Of a stretch of DNA of 64,000 nt, positions 7,955 to 17,050 are shown piece after piece. The stretch is from Chloroflexota bacterium. GTDB taxonomy: Bacteria; Chloroflexota; Anaerolineae; Promineifilales; Promineifilaceae. Numbering within the stretch: the first letter of the stretch is position 1; each line of letters begins with the position of its first letter. The notes below the pieces were generated by a model. That model searched no databases, was not told the DNA's origin, and was given only the letters and a program-made list of their open reading frames with translations. The stretch lies in the NCBI GenBank assembly GCA_018004935.1, contig JAGNBF010000007.1, forward strand, positions 1-64,000. Direction: 5' to 3'. The translations under genes were made by a program, and so were the position numbers.

Positions 7955-8498
7955 ATGTCGGCGAAAGATATCATCCATGAAGCTGTCAAAAACGCTCTGA
8001 TCAAAGATGGTTGGACCATAACCCACGATCCTTTTACCCTTAAAATCGGCGATGACAACTTGTTTGCAGACCTGGCCGCTGAAAAATGGATTGTGGCAGA
8101 ACGAAGGGAAAAGAAAATTGTTGTCGAAATAAAAAGTTTCCTCGGTCCTTCATTGTTTGAAGATTTGAAAGTTGGGTGTGGTTCAAAAGTCGGCAAACGG
8201 TGCTTAACACTTTGTAGGGCGATTTGGTAAATCGCCCACGAGACGATTTACCAAATCGTCCTACAAATTTGTAAAGCTGACCTGAACCATGCCGAAAGTT
8301 GCTATTGGTCAATACATCATCTACCAAACATTATTGCCAGAAGTTCGACCCGAATACAAACTCTACCTGGCAGTCAACGATGTGACCTACATAAATGACT
8401 TTCAGCGCCAATCGGTGGCTTTGATTTTAATGAAAAACAAAGTGGCCTTACTGGTCGTTGATGTAGAGTCAGAGGATGTGCTGGAATGGATAAGGTAA
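7955..8498 (+). pseudogene. xisH: xisH, disrupted by a 119-bp MITE
   Basis: The first part, MSAKDIIHEAVKNALIKDGW through SFLGPSLFEDLKV, matches the N-terminus of XisH (fdxN-element excision controlling factor family, a restriction-endonuclease-like fold; IVVEIKSF carries the Glu-x-Lys). After codon GTT 8171-8173 the frame runs into an inserted repeat and stops at 8228-8230. The remaining XisH C-terminus (AIGQYIIYQTLLPE ... ESEDVLEWIR) resumes after 8301. Removing the insert plus one copy of its 8-bp flanking duplication restores a single frame (..LKVAIGQY..). The stop overlaps the xisI start by 13 bp, the normal xisHI arrangement. A short restart at 8289 inside the insert is possible but would give only the C-terminal half. 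Confidence 0.85.
8175..8293. mobile_element. 119-bp MITE (family I) inserted in xisH with 8-bp target duplication
   Basis: The insert is flanked by direct repeats GAAAGTTG at 8167-8174 and 8294-8301. Its ends are imperfect inverted repeats: GGTGTGGTTCAAAAGTC on the left, and a right end reading GGCATGGTTCAGGTC on the other strand. The centre is a long palindrome, 'tagggcgatttggtaaatcgcc...', with arms that pair across 8213-8270. Related sequence is found at 455-520 and 29588-29657 (end plus arm) and in the central-palindrome copies at 35635-35810 and 60433-60540. There is no coding capacity, so it would depend on a transposase elsewhere. Confidence 0.85.
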
Positions 8499-8827
8499 CG
8501 TGTTATCGGCAACTGGTAATGCAGGTCATGAATGAGTACATTGATCTTATGCGTCATTCATCGGCAGAAACGTCACATTTACATATTCTGTACGATGAAG
8601 AACGGGATCATTACATGCTATCTACCATCGGTTGGGAAGGAAAAAGGCGTATTCGCGCCATCACCGTTTATGTTCGGCTAGAGAATGAAAAAATCTGGAT
8701 TGAGGAAGATTTGACGGACTACAGTATTGCCTCTCACCTCTTAGCCCTTAACGTGCCCAAAAGTGATATTGTTCTAGCTTTTCATTATCCTAAATTTCGT
8801 CCCCTCACAGAATTCGCTGTTGCTTAA
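8486..8827 (+). CDS. xisI: XisI family protein
   Basis: 113 aa, matching the XisI family (fdxN element excision controlling factor, partner of XisH). It starts MDKVTCYRQLVMQVMNEYID, has the central DEERDHYMLSTIGWEGKRRI, and the family-typical end KIWIEEDLTDYSIASHLLA...PKSDIVLAFHYP. The start overlaps the xisH stop by 13 bp, indicating translational coupling that the MITE in xisH may now disturb. In heterocystous cyanobacteria these proteins influence excision of a DNA element; elsewhere, as here, no such element is evident and the role is unknown. Confidence 0.9.
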   Translation: MDKVTCYRQLVMQVMNEYIDLMRHSSAETSHLHILYDEERDHYMLSTIGWEGKRRIRAITVYVRLENEKIWIEEDLTDYSIASHLLALNVPKSDIVLAFHYPKFRPLTEFAVA

Positions 8828-8830
8828 ACA

Positions 8831-8863
8831 AAAAAGGCGACCCGGATTAGGAGTCGCCTTTTT
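8831..8863 (+). terminator. Rho-independent terminator after xisI
   Basis: AAAAGGCGAC pairs with GTCGCCTTTT (10-bp stem, 11-nt loop), ending in a T-run, 4 bp after the xisI stop. Confidence 0.85.
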
Positions 8864-8897
8864 GTTATACTGTTCGCAGTCAGTAGTTGCGCTTTTG

Positions 8898-8929
8898 TGC
8901 TGTGGCCGGTCTCCTAACCGAGCCACCAA
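8898..8929. repeat. REP-like hairpin 'TGTGGCCGGTCTCCT...' (family A)
   Basis: The family consensus is TGTGGCCGGTC-TCCT-GACCGCGCCACA, an 11-12 bp stem. Other copies lie at 23629-23660 (reverse), 35504-35534, 35584-35620, 43338-43370, 54048-54075, and 58528-58560 plus 58612-58650 (both reverse). The 8946-8995 stretch after it has 'gttcctataagttccc' units also seen at 31026-31093. Confidence 0.75.
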
Positions 8930-8989
8930 ACTGTGACCGCGCTGAGTATAGTTCCTATAAGTTCCCAGAGTACCTACGAGTTCCCGTCC

Positions 8990-11662
8990 TCACACCGGCA
9001 ACCCCATCTCCAGTTTGTGTAACCCATCCCATACCCGCATCAACTCTTCCAGGTCGGAGATGGATTCCAGGTCCACTTCCATCGCCTTGCGCAGTTCGGG
9101 GCGGTGTAGGTTGCGGTCGTGCTGGCGGAGCATCGGTTTGACGATGTGGTTGTTGAAGTCGCGCTCGGCTTTGGTGGCTTCGAGCCAGAAGAGACGGCGC
9201 AAACGGGGCAACAGATCATCATCGCTGAACAGGTCGTTGAGGATTTCGCTGAACACTTTGTTGGTTTTGGCGGCGATGTTGTCCAATTTTTCGGCGTAAC
9301 TGGCTTCGACATCCTCATACACGGGAATAGATGGCGCGGCCACGTTGCCTTCACCCGGGAAATTGATGATGAAATCGCTGGCGGGCTGGCTCTGGGTTGT
9401 TTGATCCAGAATATTGATAACCAGCTCATCTTCAGCCACGGCAGGGGTGGCGGGCGCGGCCGCGTTTCGGGCACGCTCCTGTCCGGCACTATCCACAATC
9501 GCCTGGGCCTGAGCCACCACCTCATGCTTCACCCGGTCAACCCCGTGCAAAGCCATATCCAACAGCCGTTCATTATCCGCCAGGGGCAATTCCCGCTCGC
9601 CCGCATCCAACCGATAATGAATCGAGCGTTCCGGCTTCATCAATTCATACATCGTGGCCTGCTGGCACACCTGCCGGAAACTCTCGCTCACCCGATTGAT
9701 GATGGTCTGATACGCCTCTTGCAAGTGGAGTGGCTCCGAACCAGGCAGACTGTAGGTATAAGCCTGTTCGTAGCTAGACCGTTGCAGGCGGCCCAACACC
9801 TCATGCGCTTCCAACGTCCGCTGTAATTCATCGCTGATGATGTTGCCGATTTCAGGCATGAACTTGGAAACAGCATCCTGCATCACCAGTTCTACCTGGT
9901 ACAAAATACGCTTAATCGGAATTTCGATACCGCTTGTACCCCACACCAGATTGTCAAAGGTTACGTCGCGGTCATCCCAATGCTCCGTGCCGTAGCTGTC
10001 GAGCAGGTTTTCCACCTCGCGCTGAATGCTGTTCCGCACCAGGTCATGCACACCGGTCAGGGTGGGCCGGAGCATGTCACGGAAGCGGTTGTCGCTGTTG
10101 GTGCGCTGGCTCATATCGAGCAAGGCGTTGTGGAAGGCACGGGGTAGCTCCTTCCGTTGGCGCACCAGCACATTCTCGAAACGACGCTCTTGCAGGCTGT
10201 CCCAACTGGTCGTGAACGGGGGCTGAACCCCTCGGCTGGAGAGCTGTTTTTCGTAATAGAAGCGTAACGATTGCAGAGCATTGCGGATGCGGGTCGCCGC
10301 TTCACGCAACTGGCTACGGACTCGTTCCGTTTTGATAAAGTCGGTGAGCCGTTCGCGGAGCAGAGGAATTTCGCTCAGTTCCAGCAAGGCGGCGGTTGTA
10401 TCGGGATGGAGCGGGTCTTTGATGTCCACCTGACCAAGTTGATCGGCAAACACTTTGGCGATGCGCTCCGTTTCGCTAGAGAACTCCTTCGGCGAATGTT
10501 CCGGGTCTTGCACGTACAGAGCCGGGGGAGCCATGACCAGGAAGTAAGGCCGGTTGTGACCCCGATCTTTGTAACGATCCCAATAATTTGGGGCGATGTA
10601 ACGGGTGACTTCTTTGACTTCCAGTTCGCTTTCGGGCAGGCCAGCGTTCAACCGGTCAAAGGCCTGGCGCACGTTGCCTCCATTGATGACGAGGAAAATT
10701 TTCGCGGCCGCTTCGTCCAAATCTCGCCCACTTAGCCCAAAGAGCCGGTTCTCCTTCACCCAATTCACCGCCTGGAGCGACTTCATCTCGTCCACACGTT
10801 GCCGCCCGGCATCCGTCACCAGGACGATCATGGCGTCTTCCCGCTTCATCTCTTCCAGGGTGATGGCTTCATGGAGCTTCATGCCCGCGCCTAGACCGGG
10901 CACATCCACGATACGGAGATAACCATTCATCAACAGGTTGCTTTGGTCAGGGCGGGGGTGGATGCGGAAAGTGGCTGACCGTACCAGACGGATTTGCCGC
11001 TTTTTGTTGTGCCCTTTGTACCCATCTTCCCGCAGGTGGATGAGCGCGTCCCCTTCCAAAGGTAAGGAGAGGGGAGCGGGGGGGCCAGATTTGTACAAAT
11101 CTTTGTGGTTGCTGTAGGTATCCACACAGTCAATCAGGATTTCCAGGTATTCATCCCGCTCGGTTTTGGCCGAGTCAGCATTACCAGCCATGATCTGCTT
11201 GATGGCTTCCCGCGCCTGATCCCGTTCACCATCATTGGTGATGTCGAACCCATCCACTTCGGCCAGTTGGCAAAGGCGGCGCACCCGTTGGGCAAATTCC
11301 TCTTTGTTCCAATAGGTCAGCACCAGGGATTCCGCCTCGTCGGCGTTAGCCTGCTCGATGTAGACGATGGTTCCGGTAACAGCCGTAACCGCCCCGGTGG
11401 GGAGCAGGTTACGCCCCAGCAGGGCGTTGATCAATGTGCTTTTGCCCACACCCGTGCCGCCGAAGAAAACCAGGGTGTAAGTACGTTGGGCCAGAATTTT
11501 TTGGGCTTCGTCAATCCCTTGTTTGGCCTGGGGCACGGCCCGAATCAGGTAATCCCGGCTGGCGTCAATGCCTTTTTGCAGTTCTACCCACTGCTCCATT
11601 TGCGCCGGGCTGATGTGGGGGAGAGTGGCTAAAGAATCACGTAATTCCTGGTATTTGTCCAT
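8990..11662 (-). CDS. Large dynamin-like GTPase
   Basis: 890 aa. N-terminal GTPase: G1 FFGGTGVGKSTLINALLG (residues 66-83), switch I TAVTGTIVYI typical of dynamin-like GTPases, and G3 IVDVPGLGAG near 251-260. The expected G4 (N/TKxD) appears as FLVINGGNVR, so base recognition is degenerate or placed elsewhere. The remainder is predicted mostly helical stalk, with C-terminal helices after a linker that carries ELVINILDQ (about 9395-9430), another hydrophobic-acidic motif. No transmembrane segment is obvious, so membrane contact would be peripheral, and membrane remodelling is only an inference from the family. The ATG at 11662 is preferred over the in-frame ATG at 11692 because AGGAAGG lies just before it. 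It is transcribed away from xisHI and followed by repeats. Confidence 0.85.
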   Translation of the reverse strand: MDKYQELRDSLATLPHISPAQMEQWVELQKGIDASRDYLIRAVPQAKQGIDEAQKILAQRTYTLVFFGGTGVGKSTLINALLGRNLLPTGAVTAVTGTIVYIEQANADEAESLVLTYWNKEEFAQRVRRLCQLAEVDGFDITNDGERDQAREAIKQIMAGNADSAKTERDEYLEILIDCVDTYSNHKDLYKSGPPAPLSLPLEGDALIHLREDGYKGHNKKRQIRLVRSATFRIHPRPDQSNLLMNGYLRIVDVPGLGAGMKLHEAITLEEMKREDAMIVLVTDAGRQRVDEMKSLQAVNWVKENRLFGLSGRDLDEAAAKIFLVINGGNVRQAFDRLNAGLPESELEVKEVTRYIAPNYWDRYKDRGHNRPYFLVMAPPALYVQDPEHSPKEFSSETERIAKVFADQLGQVDIKDPLHPDTTAALLELSEIPLLRERLTDFIKTERVRSQLREAATRIRNALQSLRFYYEKQLSSRGVQPPFTTSWDSLQERRFENVLVRQRKELPRAFHNALLDMSQRTNSDNRFRDMLRPTLTGVHDLVRNSIQREVENLLDSYGTEHWDDRDVTFDNLVWGTSGIEIPIKRILYQVELVMQDAVSKFMPEIGNIISDELQRTLEAHEVLGRLQRSSYEQAYTYSLPGSEPLHLQEAYQTIINRVSESFRQVCQQATMYELMKPERSIHYRLDAGERELPLADNERLLDMALHGVDRVKHEVVAQAQAIVDSAGQERARNAAAPATPAVAEDELVINILDQTTQSQPASDFIINFPGEGNVAAPSIPVYEDVEASYAEKLDNIAAKTNKVFSEILNDLFSDDDLLPRLRRLFWLEATKAERDFNNHIVKPMLRQHDRNLHRPELRKAMEVDLESISDLEELMRVWDGLHKLEMGLPV

Positions 11663-11872
11663 TATTTTCCTTCCTATGGGGTTTTGCTCCACAGATGATT
11701 GATGTTTTAGGTCTGAGAAGGAGAGGCGATGACAAAAATGCGAACGAACCCTCTCGCTCTAGCTCTTACTCTGGCTTTTTGCGTCAGGCGATGGTCTCCT
11801 GCTCGGCAAATTACACCCACAATACGAGGTGATTAGTTAAAGGTTGCAGGCCGTGTATTAAGTGAGGTTGGT

Positions 11873-12337
11873 TTATTGTTTGTGGAACGATTGCAGGGAT
11901 TCATAGGTGTAAAAGGTGACGTGACTGATTTCGGTGCGGTTGCCGTGAGCCAGGGGATAGTCTAGTTTGAGGATGGGGCCAAACATGTAGCCATGTACCT
12001 CACCGACGGTGGTGAGGCTTTTGCAGAGGGTCATCTGGTAGCCGTCCCCTTGCCAGATGGTCGTACCGCCATCGGTGTAGGCCACTTCCTGGGTAGCGTG
12101 AATGGGGTACAGCCCGGACAAGGCGGCCCGGAAATCCTCGGCGGCTTTTTGTAGTTGCGGAGCCGTGGTCTGGCTCAGGGTGGTGGAGCCGAGGTGATAG
12201 GGGTGAAAGGCCAGGGTTTCGGCCCCGGCGGTGGCCCCGCTGAGGCGAATGAGCCAGCTTCCCAGGCGGAAGAGCAGGCGACGGAAGAGAAGGCGAGGGG
12301 AACGGGGCACGCGGCCGCGAGAACGAATATAAACCAT
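11873..12337 (-). CDS. Hypothetical protein, basic N-terminus
   Basis: A 154-aa protein I do not recognise. The first 35 residues are strongly basic (RSRGRVPRSPRLLFRRLLFR), possibly an amphipathic or membrane-associating helix. The rest is a globular alpha/beta sequence with TTAPQLQKAAEDFRAALSGL, then beta-type strands (EVAYTDGGTTIWQGDGYQMTL, HGYMFGPILKLDY, ISHVTFYTYESL). A weak GGAAA site precedes the ATG. It contains one GCGGCCGC. It lies between the dynamin-like GTPase and the CapA-like gene, all on minus. Confidence 0.65.
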   Translation of the reverse strand: MVYIRSRGRVPRSPRLLFRRLLFRLGSWLIRLSGATAGAETLAFHPYHLGSTTLSQTTAPQLQKAAEDFRAALSGLYPIHATQEVAYTDGGTTIWQGDGYQMTLCKSLTTVGEVHGYMFGPILKLDYPLAHGNRTEISHVTFYTYESLQSFHKQ

Positions 12338-12379
12338 CGTCTATTTCCTTTATGTTCGACACTGACATTTTTCATTTTC

Positions 12380-12527
12380 ACGTAATCGTTCAGTCCAGCG
12401 ACTATATTGTGCCATTTTGGGTTACAACAACGGATTTTGAAAGGAACGGACTAAGAGCGGCCTCTGGAAAATCTGTTTATTTCTTAATCCGTTGATGTAA
12501 CTCAACTGAACGGTTACGTTTTCACCA
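12380..12527. repeat. MITE-like element with 'GTAAnCGTTCAGT' ends (family C)
   Basis: It begins CGTAATCGTTCAGTCCAG and ends CTGAACGGTTACG. Inner inverted parts include 'aacggatt...aatccgtt' and 'ccattttgggttac'. A longer copy lies at 20786-21011 and a partial one at 55724-55925. The same terminal sequence also bounds family B and family D elements, so the families may share a mobilising enzyme. Confidence 0.7.
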
Positions 12528-12583
12528 GAGAAGGCAACACAGGGCTTCGGCAGGTTTAGCCCTTGAGGCGTGTATAGTTATGA

Positions 12584-14440
12584 CTATTCATTATTCCAAT
12601 CACTGGCCTGGAAGGTAGACTCGAGCAGTTGTTGGCGCTCGGTAGGGGACATGGCACGCGGCCGCGATAAATACTCTATCATACCGGTCCACAAATCCAC
12701 ATTTAGGAGCCGTCCGTTGTAAATAGTATAGACATCAATGAAAGTCTGCTCTGTGCCCACCATTTGCGGCTGATCAAAGATGAGATTGCCCAGGCCGTAA
12801 TGAATGAACACCCCCTGATGAAAACCAAATCCCATGGCATGATGACCCTGACTACCACTGACCGCGGCCGCGCCCGCTTCGGCAAACATGCGAAAATCAA
12901 CGCGTTGTTGGCCAGTAGGTAAATAAGCATAATCTTCCCAATATTGCACGGTAGCAATAACAACATACCCTTCCGCCTGGAGTTGGCGAATCTGGTTCAG
13001 GGTAGTGGTGTAATCTGGACAGGGATTAGCTCCCCCATAACGAACATCGGCCCAGGCGTAGGCTGGCCCTACGGGGTTACAGCCAACAAAAGCCAGGTGG
13101 TTGCCGTTGTGCTCTAGCGTCAGGGGTTGTTGCGCCTGGGTCAGGTCGCGGCCGCCACCAAACCATCTCATCCCCACCGATTCATATAGGTCAAAAGTGT
13201 GTTGCACATTGGGTTCACCCCAATCATTAATATGATTACCAGTCATCTCCACTATATCAATCCCTAACGAGGTAAGTAACTCCAGGTAACGATCTGAAGC
13301 GCAAAACGTGGTGCCCCCAGTAGGATCCGGAAAGGGACAATCAGAGGCAAACGGGATTTCGTGGCTCATGTGGGCAATATCTACAGCATTCATTAGCGGG
13401 GCAATTTCTTCTCCGGGAAAGGTGATACCGCTTATTTCCATCTGGTAGCCAACCGCTCGCCCGGTACCGGTGACACCGGTCATGGCAATGTGAGTCATCT
13501 GGTCAGCGTACCAATTGGTTTCTGGTTCTGTCCAGAGGGCGAGAAAGTTGTTAGCGGAGAGGGAGACCCCCTCCAGGCCAAAGGTGAGGCGCAAAGGGTA
13601 CGCGGCCGCGTCAAAAGCCATATCAATGGGGGCGTAGCCATCCAACCGGAGCACTTTAAGTTCTGGGGTTAGATGGTGAAAGGGGAGAACGGTCATCTGG
13701 CCGTTGGCCCAGATGGTGTTGACCAGGTTCTCTGGGGCAACTGGAGTAATGGGGATGGATGGAGGACCAAACAAGAACGTGAGGAGTGCGGCCGCATCTT
13801 CTGTTAATACCAAACTCCCGGTTTGCCACATTTGGGCTAGTTCGGTGGTGGTAAGGTTATCGGCGAAGGTGTTGAAGGGGGCGGCGACCGCGTAGACCCA
13901 GGTAGCCAGTGGATATGTAGGGGGTTGGTTCGCGGCCGCGAGGGTAAGCTGTAAATCAGCCGGGTCGTGGGCGGCAACCCAGGAGAAAGAATTGGTATGG
14001 TGCGAGACAAGCGTGGTTGCGGCCGCGAGCAATTCCGCTGGTACGCCTGCCACCGCATTAATCCGTACCAGAGATGTTGTTGGTGTTATAACAGGCACAG
14101 CTATAGGGATGCCCGTCGGCATGAGTGTAGGCAACGCCATGACCTCAGGCTCAGGTGTAGGTGGAAGCGGAATTGTTGCCAGAGCAATAGTGGTGGGAAT
14201 AGGAGAAACGGTCGAGGGCAAGGCACAACCCGTCAGACCCACTAACAGTAGCAACAAAGAAACCAGGCCGTTAAGACGCACCTGGTTTCTAACAAACTCA
14301 ACTCGGGCAAAAATTAGTTTGACCAAAGGCAATAACCAATATACCAATACCCTAATAACCAGAGGTCGGATTAGAAAACGCCCATGTCGAGTAACAAATA
14401 GAAAGGACTGTCGTTTATGAAAGAGGCGAGATTCAAACAT
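12584..14440 (-). CDS. CapA-like lipoprotein (poly-gamma-glutamate synthesis CapA/metallophosphatase family)
   Basis: 618 aa. A lipoprotein-type signal, LVSLLLLLVGLTGC, ends at a lipobox Cys near residue 72, then comes a Pro/Thr-rich linker. The C-terminal half is the CapA fold of the calcineurin-like phosphatase class: MTGNHINDWG (GNH motif), GGGRDLTQA, SGSQGHHAMGF (His pair) and FIHYGLGNLIFDQ. The long N-terminus before the lipobox suggests the true start may be a GTG near residue 53, but the ATG at 14440 overlaps the upstream gene's stop by 8 bp (ATGTTTGA), which argues for coupling. Substrate unknown; CapB/C partners are absent. It contains eight GCGGCCGC sites, the densest gene here. Confidence 0.8.
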   Translation of the reverse strand: MFESRLFHKRQSFLFVTRHGRFLIRPLVIRVLVYWLLPLVKLIFARVEFVRNQVRLNGLVSLLLLLVGLTGCALPSTVSPIPTTIALATIPLPPTPEPEVMALPTLMPTGIPIAVPVITPTTSLVRINAVAGVPAELLAAATTLVSHHTNSFSWVAAHDPADLQLTLAAANQPPTYPLATWVYAVAAPFNTFADNLTTTELAQMWQTGSLVLTEDAAALLTFLFGPPSIPITPVAPENLVNTIWANGQMTVLPFHHLTPELKVLRLDGYAPIDMAFDAAAYPLRLTFGLEGVSLSANNFLALWTEPETNWYADQMTHIAMTGVTGTGRAVGYQMEISGITFPGEEIAPLMNAVDIAHMSHEIPFASDCPFPDPTGGTTFCASDRYLELLTSLGIDIVEMTGNHINDWGEPNVQHTFDLYESVGMRWFGGGRDLTQAQQPLTLEHNGNHLAFVGCNPVGPAYAWADVRYGGANPCPDYTTTLNQIRQLQAEGYVVIATVQYWEDYAYLPTGQQRVDFRMFAEAGAAAVSGSQGHHAMGFGFHQGVFIHYGLGNLIFDQPQMVGTEQTFIDVYTIYNGRLLNVDLWTGMIEYLSRPRAMSPTERQQLLESTFQASDWNNE

Positions 14441-15431
14441 ATTCTGCCAATCGTTGCTTAAATGCTGTTAACGAAGTTGTCATCACTGCCAGCTTATGCA
14501 AATCACGCAACGCCTCAGTTTCTTGAATCTGGTTCAATACACTCTCAACCATCGGGTCTTCTAGAGCAAACCGTAAGCGTACAGTTTCTAAAATACTTTC
14601 CCGCAATCCTTCTTGACGGCCTTCCTGACGACCTTCTTGACGGCCCTCTTGACGGCCCTCTTGACGGCCTTTTTGCGTTGCTAACCGCTCAATACTGGTA
14701 ACGTAAGGCATTCTAGTTTCCTCCTCAAACCGGAGCATGTCCGTTTGAAACTGTTCAAGCATTACCTGGGGCAGAATCATGATCCAATCTATGAAGTGAA
14801 ACAGTTCAATGATTTCCTGCCGATCAAAGCCGCGACGATACAACATTTTCGCCAGGCTGAGTTTCGCGGCATATCGTTCTAGCGGTTGACGCCGGGTGGC
14901 CAGGGTCTGCAAATGGGCCATAACCACCACCGCAAAAGGGTTGTTGTGCTGGAGCAACTCTTCCTCTTGCTTTTTGTAGTCTATCAATTTTACCACGGGA
15001 AAAACAAATGAAATCTCACAGCCAAACTTTTTGTAGCCAAAGTGTGAAGGTCGCCATTGCTTGTTTTCATCGGTGAGAATGGCGAGACTGATAACCGGGC
15101 GGCGGTATTTATCATAGATACGGTAGTTGTAGATGTAAATACGTTCGGCAAAACTGTCTTCTGGATTTCCCTGAACTTCAATGTGAATAAGAATCCAGGT
15201 TTCGACACCATCCAATAGATAGACAGAGACCAGTTTATCTACGCGGCGCAGGCCAATTTCGGCATCACGGACGATTTGTTGGAGTTCTTGATCGAGGAAG
15301 CGGAATTCTTGAGTCCAATCTATGGCTTGATACATATTTGGGAAAAAGAAAGCGATAAATTGGGGGAAAAAGAGTTCAATCACCTCTTTCCAGGGAGAGT
15401 CGTAATCGGGACGAGGGAGTTCGTCAATCAT
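14433..15431 (-). CDS. Rpn/PD-(D/E)XK-type transposase-like nuclease with QEGR tandem repeats
   Basis: 332 aa from ATG 15431 (MIDELPRPDYDSPWKEVIELF). An in-frame ATG at 15575 would add 48 residues that look unlike the family. Residues about 20-170 match the Rpn/YhgA-like PD-(D/E)XK fold common in cyanobacteria and Chloroflexota: RRVDKLVSVYLLDGVETWILIHIEVQG (D ... E-x-Q), RIYIYNYRIYDKYRRPVISLAIL. The C-terminal region has five to six tandem QEGR units encoded by a 12-bp DNA repeat (about 14608-14675), a slippage-prone tract frequently seen in this family. No Shine-Dalgarno sequence is obvious. Function in the cell unknown. Confidence 0.8.
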   Translation of the reverse strand: MIDELPRPDYDSPWKEVIELFFPQFIAFFFPNMYQAIDWTQEFRFLDQELQQIVRDAEIGLRRVDKLVSVYLLDGVETWILIHIEVQGNPEDSFAERIYIYNYRIYDKYRRPVISLAILTDENKQWRPSHFGYKKFGCEISFVFPVVKLIDYKKQEEELLQHNNPFAVVVMAHLQTLATRRQPLERYAAKLSLAKMLYRRGFDRQEIIELFHFIDWIMILPQVMLEQFQTDMLRFEEETRMPYVTSIERLATQKGRQEGRQEGRQEGRQEGRQEGLRESILETVRLRFALEDPMVESVLNQIQETEALRDLHKLAVMTTSLTAFKQRLAEYV

Positions 15432-15578
15432 GGCGTTGTGATGAGTGCATTGCGCAAAAAAGAGGGGTTGGTGTAAGCAAAACCTTTCCACAGGTTGTTT
15501 TGATATCGTTGCTTGTTGGGCCAACCTGCGGAAAGTTATTAACGAGAGGTAGAACAGCCTTTCCCGGCTGTGCATTCT

Positions 15579-16895
15579 CTAAATGGTTTCGCTGAAAAGA
15601 GGGCGAGTAGGACGGCTGGCGTCGTAATAATCCACTCGGGCGGTAGGGCCATTGAGCCTGATCATAACGTAACCAAAATGGTAGACATCGGCGGAGTCCA
15701 GGCTAAGGCGTATGTTGCTAAAGCCGGGGGGCGCAATGAGGTGGGGATTGATGCCATAAGGGTTGAGTTCTTTGGGCACGGGAATGGCACTACAACCAAC
15801 ACAGCGGCCGCGTTTTAACCCTTTGTATTCATCAAAAATGATCATATTATGTTCATGGCCCCATAACCACAGGTCAATTTTATCTAGATAAGAGGCAAAG
15901 GGAGCATATAACAGGGGATTTAGGGCCTGCGGTTCATCGTTGATGAGTCCGGTGCTGGAATAGGCGGTGAAGAGCTGGTGGTGGGAGAGGAGAACGGATT
16001 TGCGGCCGCTATTGTTTTTTAGTTTATCCTGATGCCATTGCGCTTCTCGTTCATCCAAATAAGTGACATTGGTAGCCACAGTAAAGGTGTCTGAATCATG
16101 CAGGCTGGTATCCATAGCCAGAAATTGCCAGTGCTCGTTGCGCAAACCAAAAAAGCTGGCCGGTTGTTCAATCTCGTCCAATAAATCGTAAAAGGGTTGG
16201 CCACCGGCATAGAGGTCGTGATTACCGGGGATGGTGTAGAGCTGAGTACCACGAGGTAAGATTTCGCGGCAAATATTGAGGAAGTTTTCTTTCATCTCCC
16301 GGGTGGTGCCGGAATAGTAAATATCGCCCAGGTGAATGACGATATGCGGCCGCTTTCTGGCAACCTGTTCTAACACCATCCGGGCCGATGGCTGGCCCGT
16401 CCCCCAATCGCTAATAATGGCTATGCGGGCATTAGCGGGCAAACGCCCATCAAACATGTAATCACTAAGATTATTCCAGGTGCGGTAGGGGATTTTTTTC
16501 CCTTGAAATTTGACGTGAAGCAGATATTTTTCGACTGTTTCTGCCCAGCGCGGATCACAAACGGAGAAGGGGCCTAATTCCTCCTCCAGACGTTCAGCTT
16601 CCTCACTATTACCTTGCAATTTAGCTTTAACAAGTTTCCAGGCGGTAGAAGCGCAATAGCTGGTTACGGTTCCGGCATCCATACCGGAGAAGGAAATACC
16701 ACCCCCTACTTCCGGTAATTCATCCCCAACTTCTAAGAGATCACCAATGGAGAGCGCGGCCGCAATCATTGGCTCTTCAGTTTGCCCGGTTACATCAAAA
16801 GAAACTGGCCCACTGGTGGATTCGGTCATGACCTCTTCTAGCATAGATTGAAACAACGAAAAATCGGGATCGCGATATGTTTTATATACGGGCAT
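15579..16895 (-). CDS. Calcineurin-like metallophosphoesterase
   Basis: 438 aa, cytosolic by absence of a signal peptide. Metallophosphoesterase motifs in order: IAIISDWGTGQPSA (the usual DxH is DWG here, an altered first motif), VIHLGDIYYSG (GD), YTIPGNHDLYAGG (GNHD), LLSHHQLF (H) and LWGHEHNM (GHxH). Residues 1-150 are an extra N-terminal region without recognisable domain. AAAGGAGA precedes the ATG. It is followed 150 bp later by the Rpn-like gene, with a hairpin near 15490-15540 between them. Confidence 0.88.
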   Translation of the reverse strand: MPVYKTYRDPDFSLFQSMLEEVMTESTSGPVSFDVTGQTEEPMIAAALSIGDLLEVGDELPEVGGGISFSGMDAGTVTSYCASTAWKLVKAKLQGNSEEAERLEEELGPFSVCDPRWAETVEKYLLHVKFQGKKIPYRTWNNLSDYMFDGRLPANARIAIISDWGTGQPSARMVLEQVARKRPHIVIHLGDIYYSGTTREMKENFLNICREILPRGTQLYTIPGNHDLYAGGQPFYDLLDEIEQPASFFGLRNEHWQFLAMDTSLHDSDTFTVATNVTYLDEREAQWHQDKLKNNSGRKSVLLSHHQLFTAYSSTGLINDEPQALNPLLYAPFASYLDKIDLWLWGHEHNMIIFDEYKGLKRGRCVGCSAIPVPKELNPYGINPHLIAPPGFSNIRLSLDSADVYHFGYVMIRLNGPTARVDYYDASRPTRPLFSETI

Positions 16896-17050
16896 GGGAA
16901 TTCTCCTTTGAAAATAGTTACGGATATGAAGAAATACGGATGGGAAGGAATACGGATGAGGGTGAAAATGGTGGCGTCATTTTCATTCGAGTTCTGTAAC
17001 CTTCGCCAGGCTCAGGCCACAGTCTCCCTGAGATGTTGATTTGCCCGGGG

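Noticed and set aside
11727-11834. 35-codon frame with AAGGAGAGG and a hydrophobic start (MTKMRTNPLALALTLAFC)
   Set aside because: The coding part coincides with the 'ctctcgctctagctctt' units shared with family C repeats, it opposes both neighbours, and there is no terminator or family.
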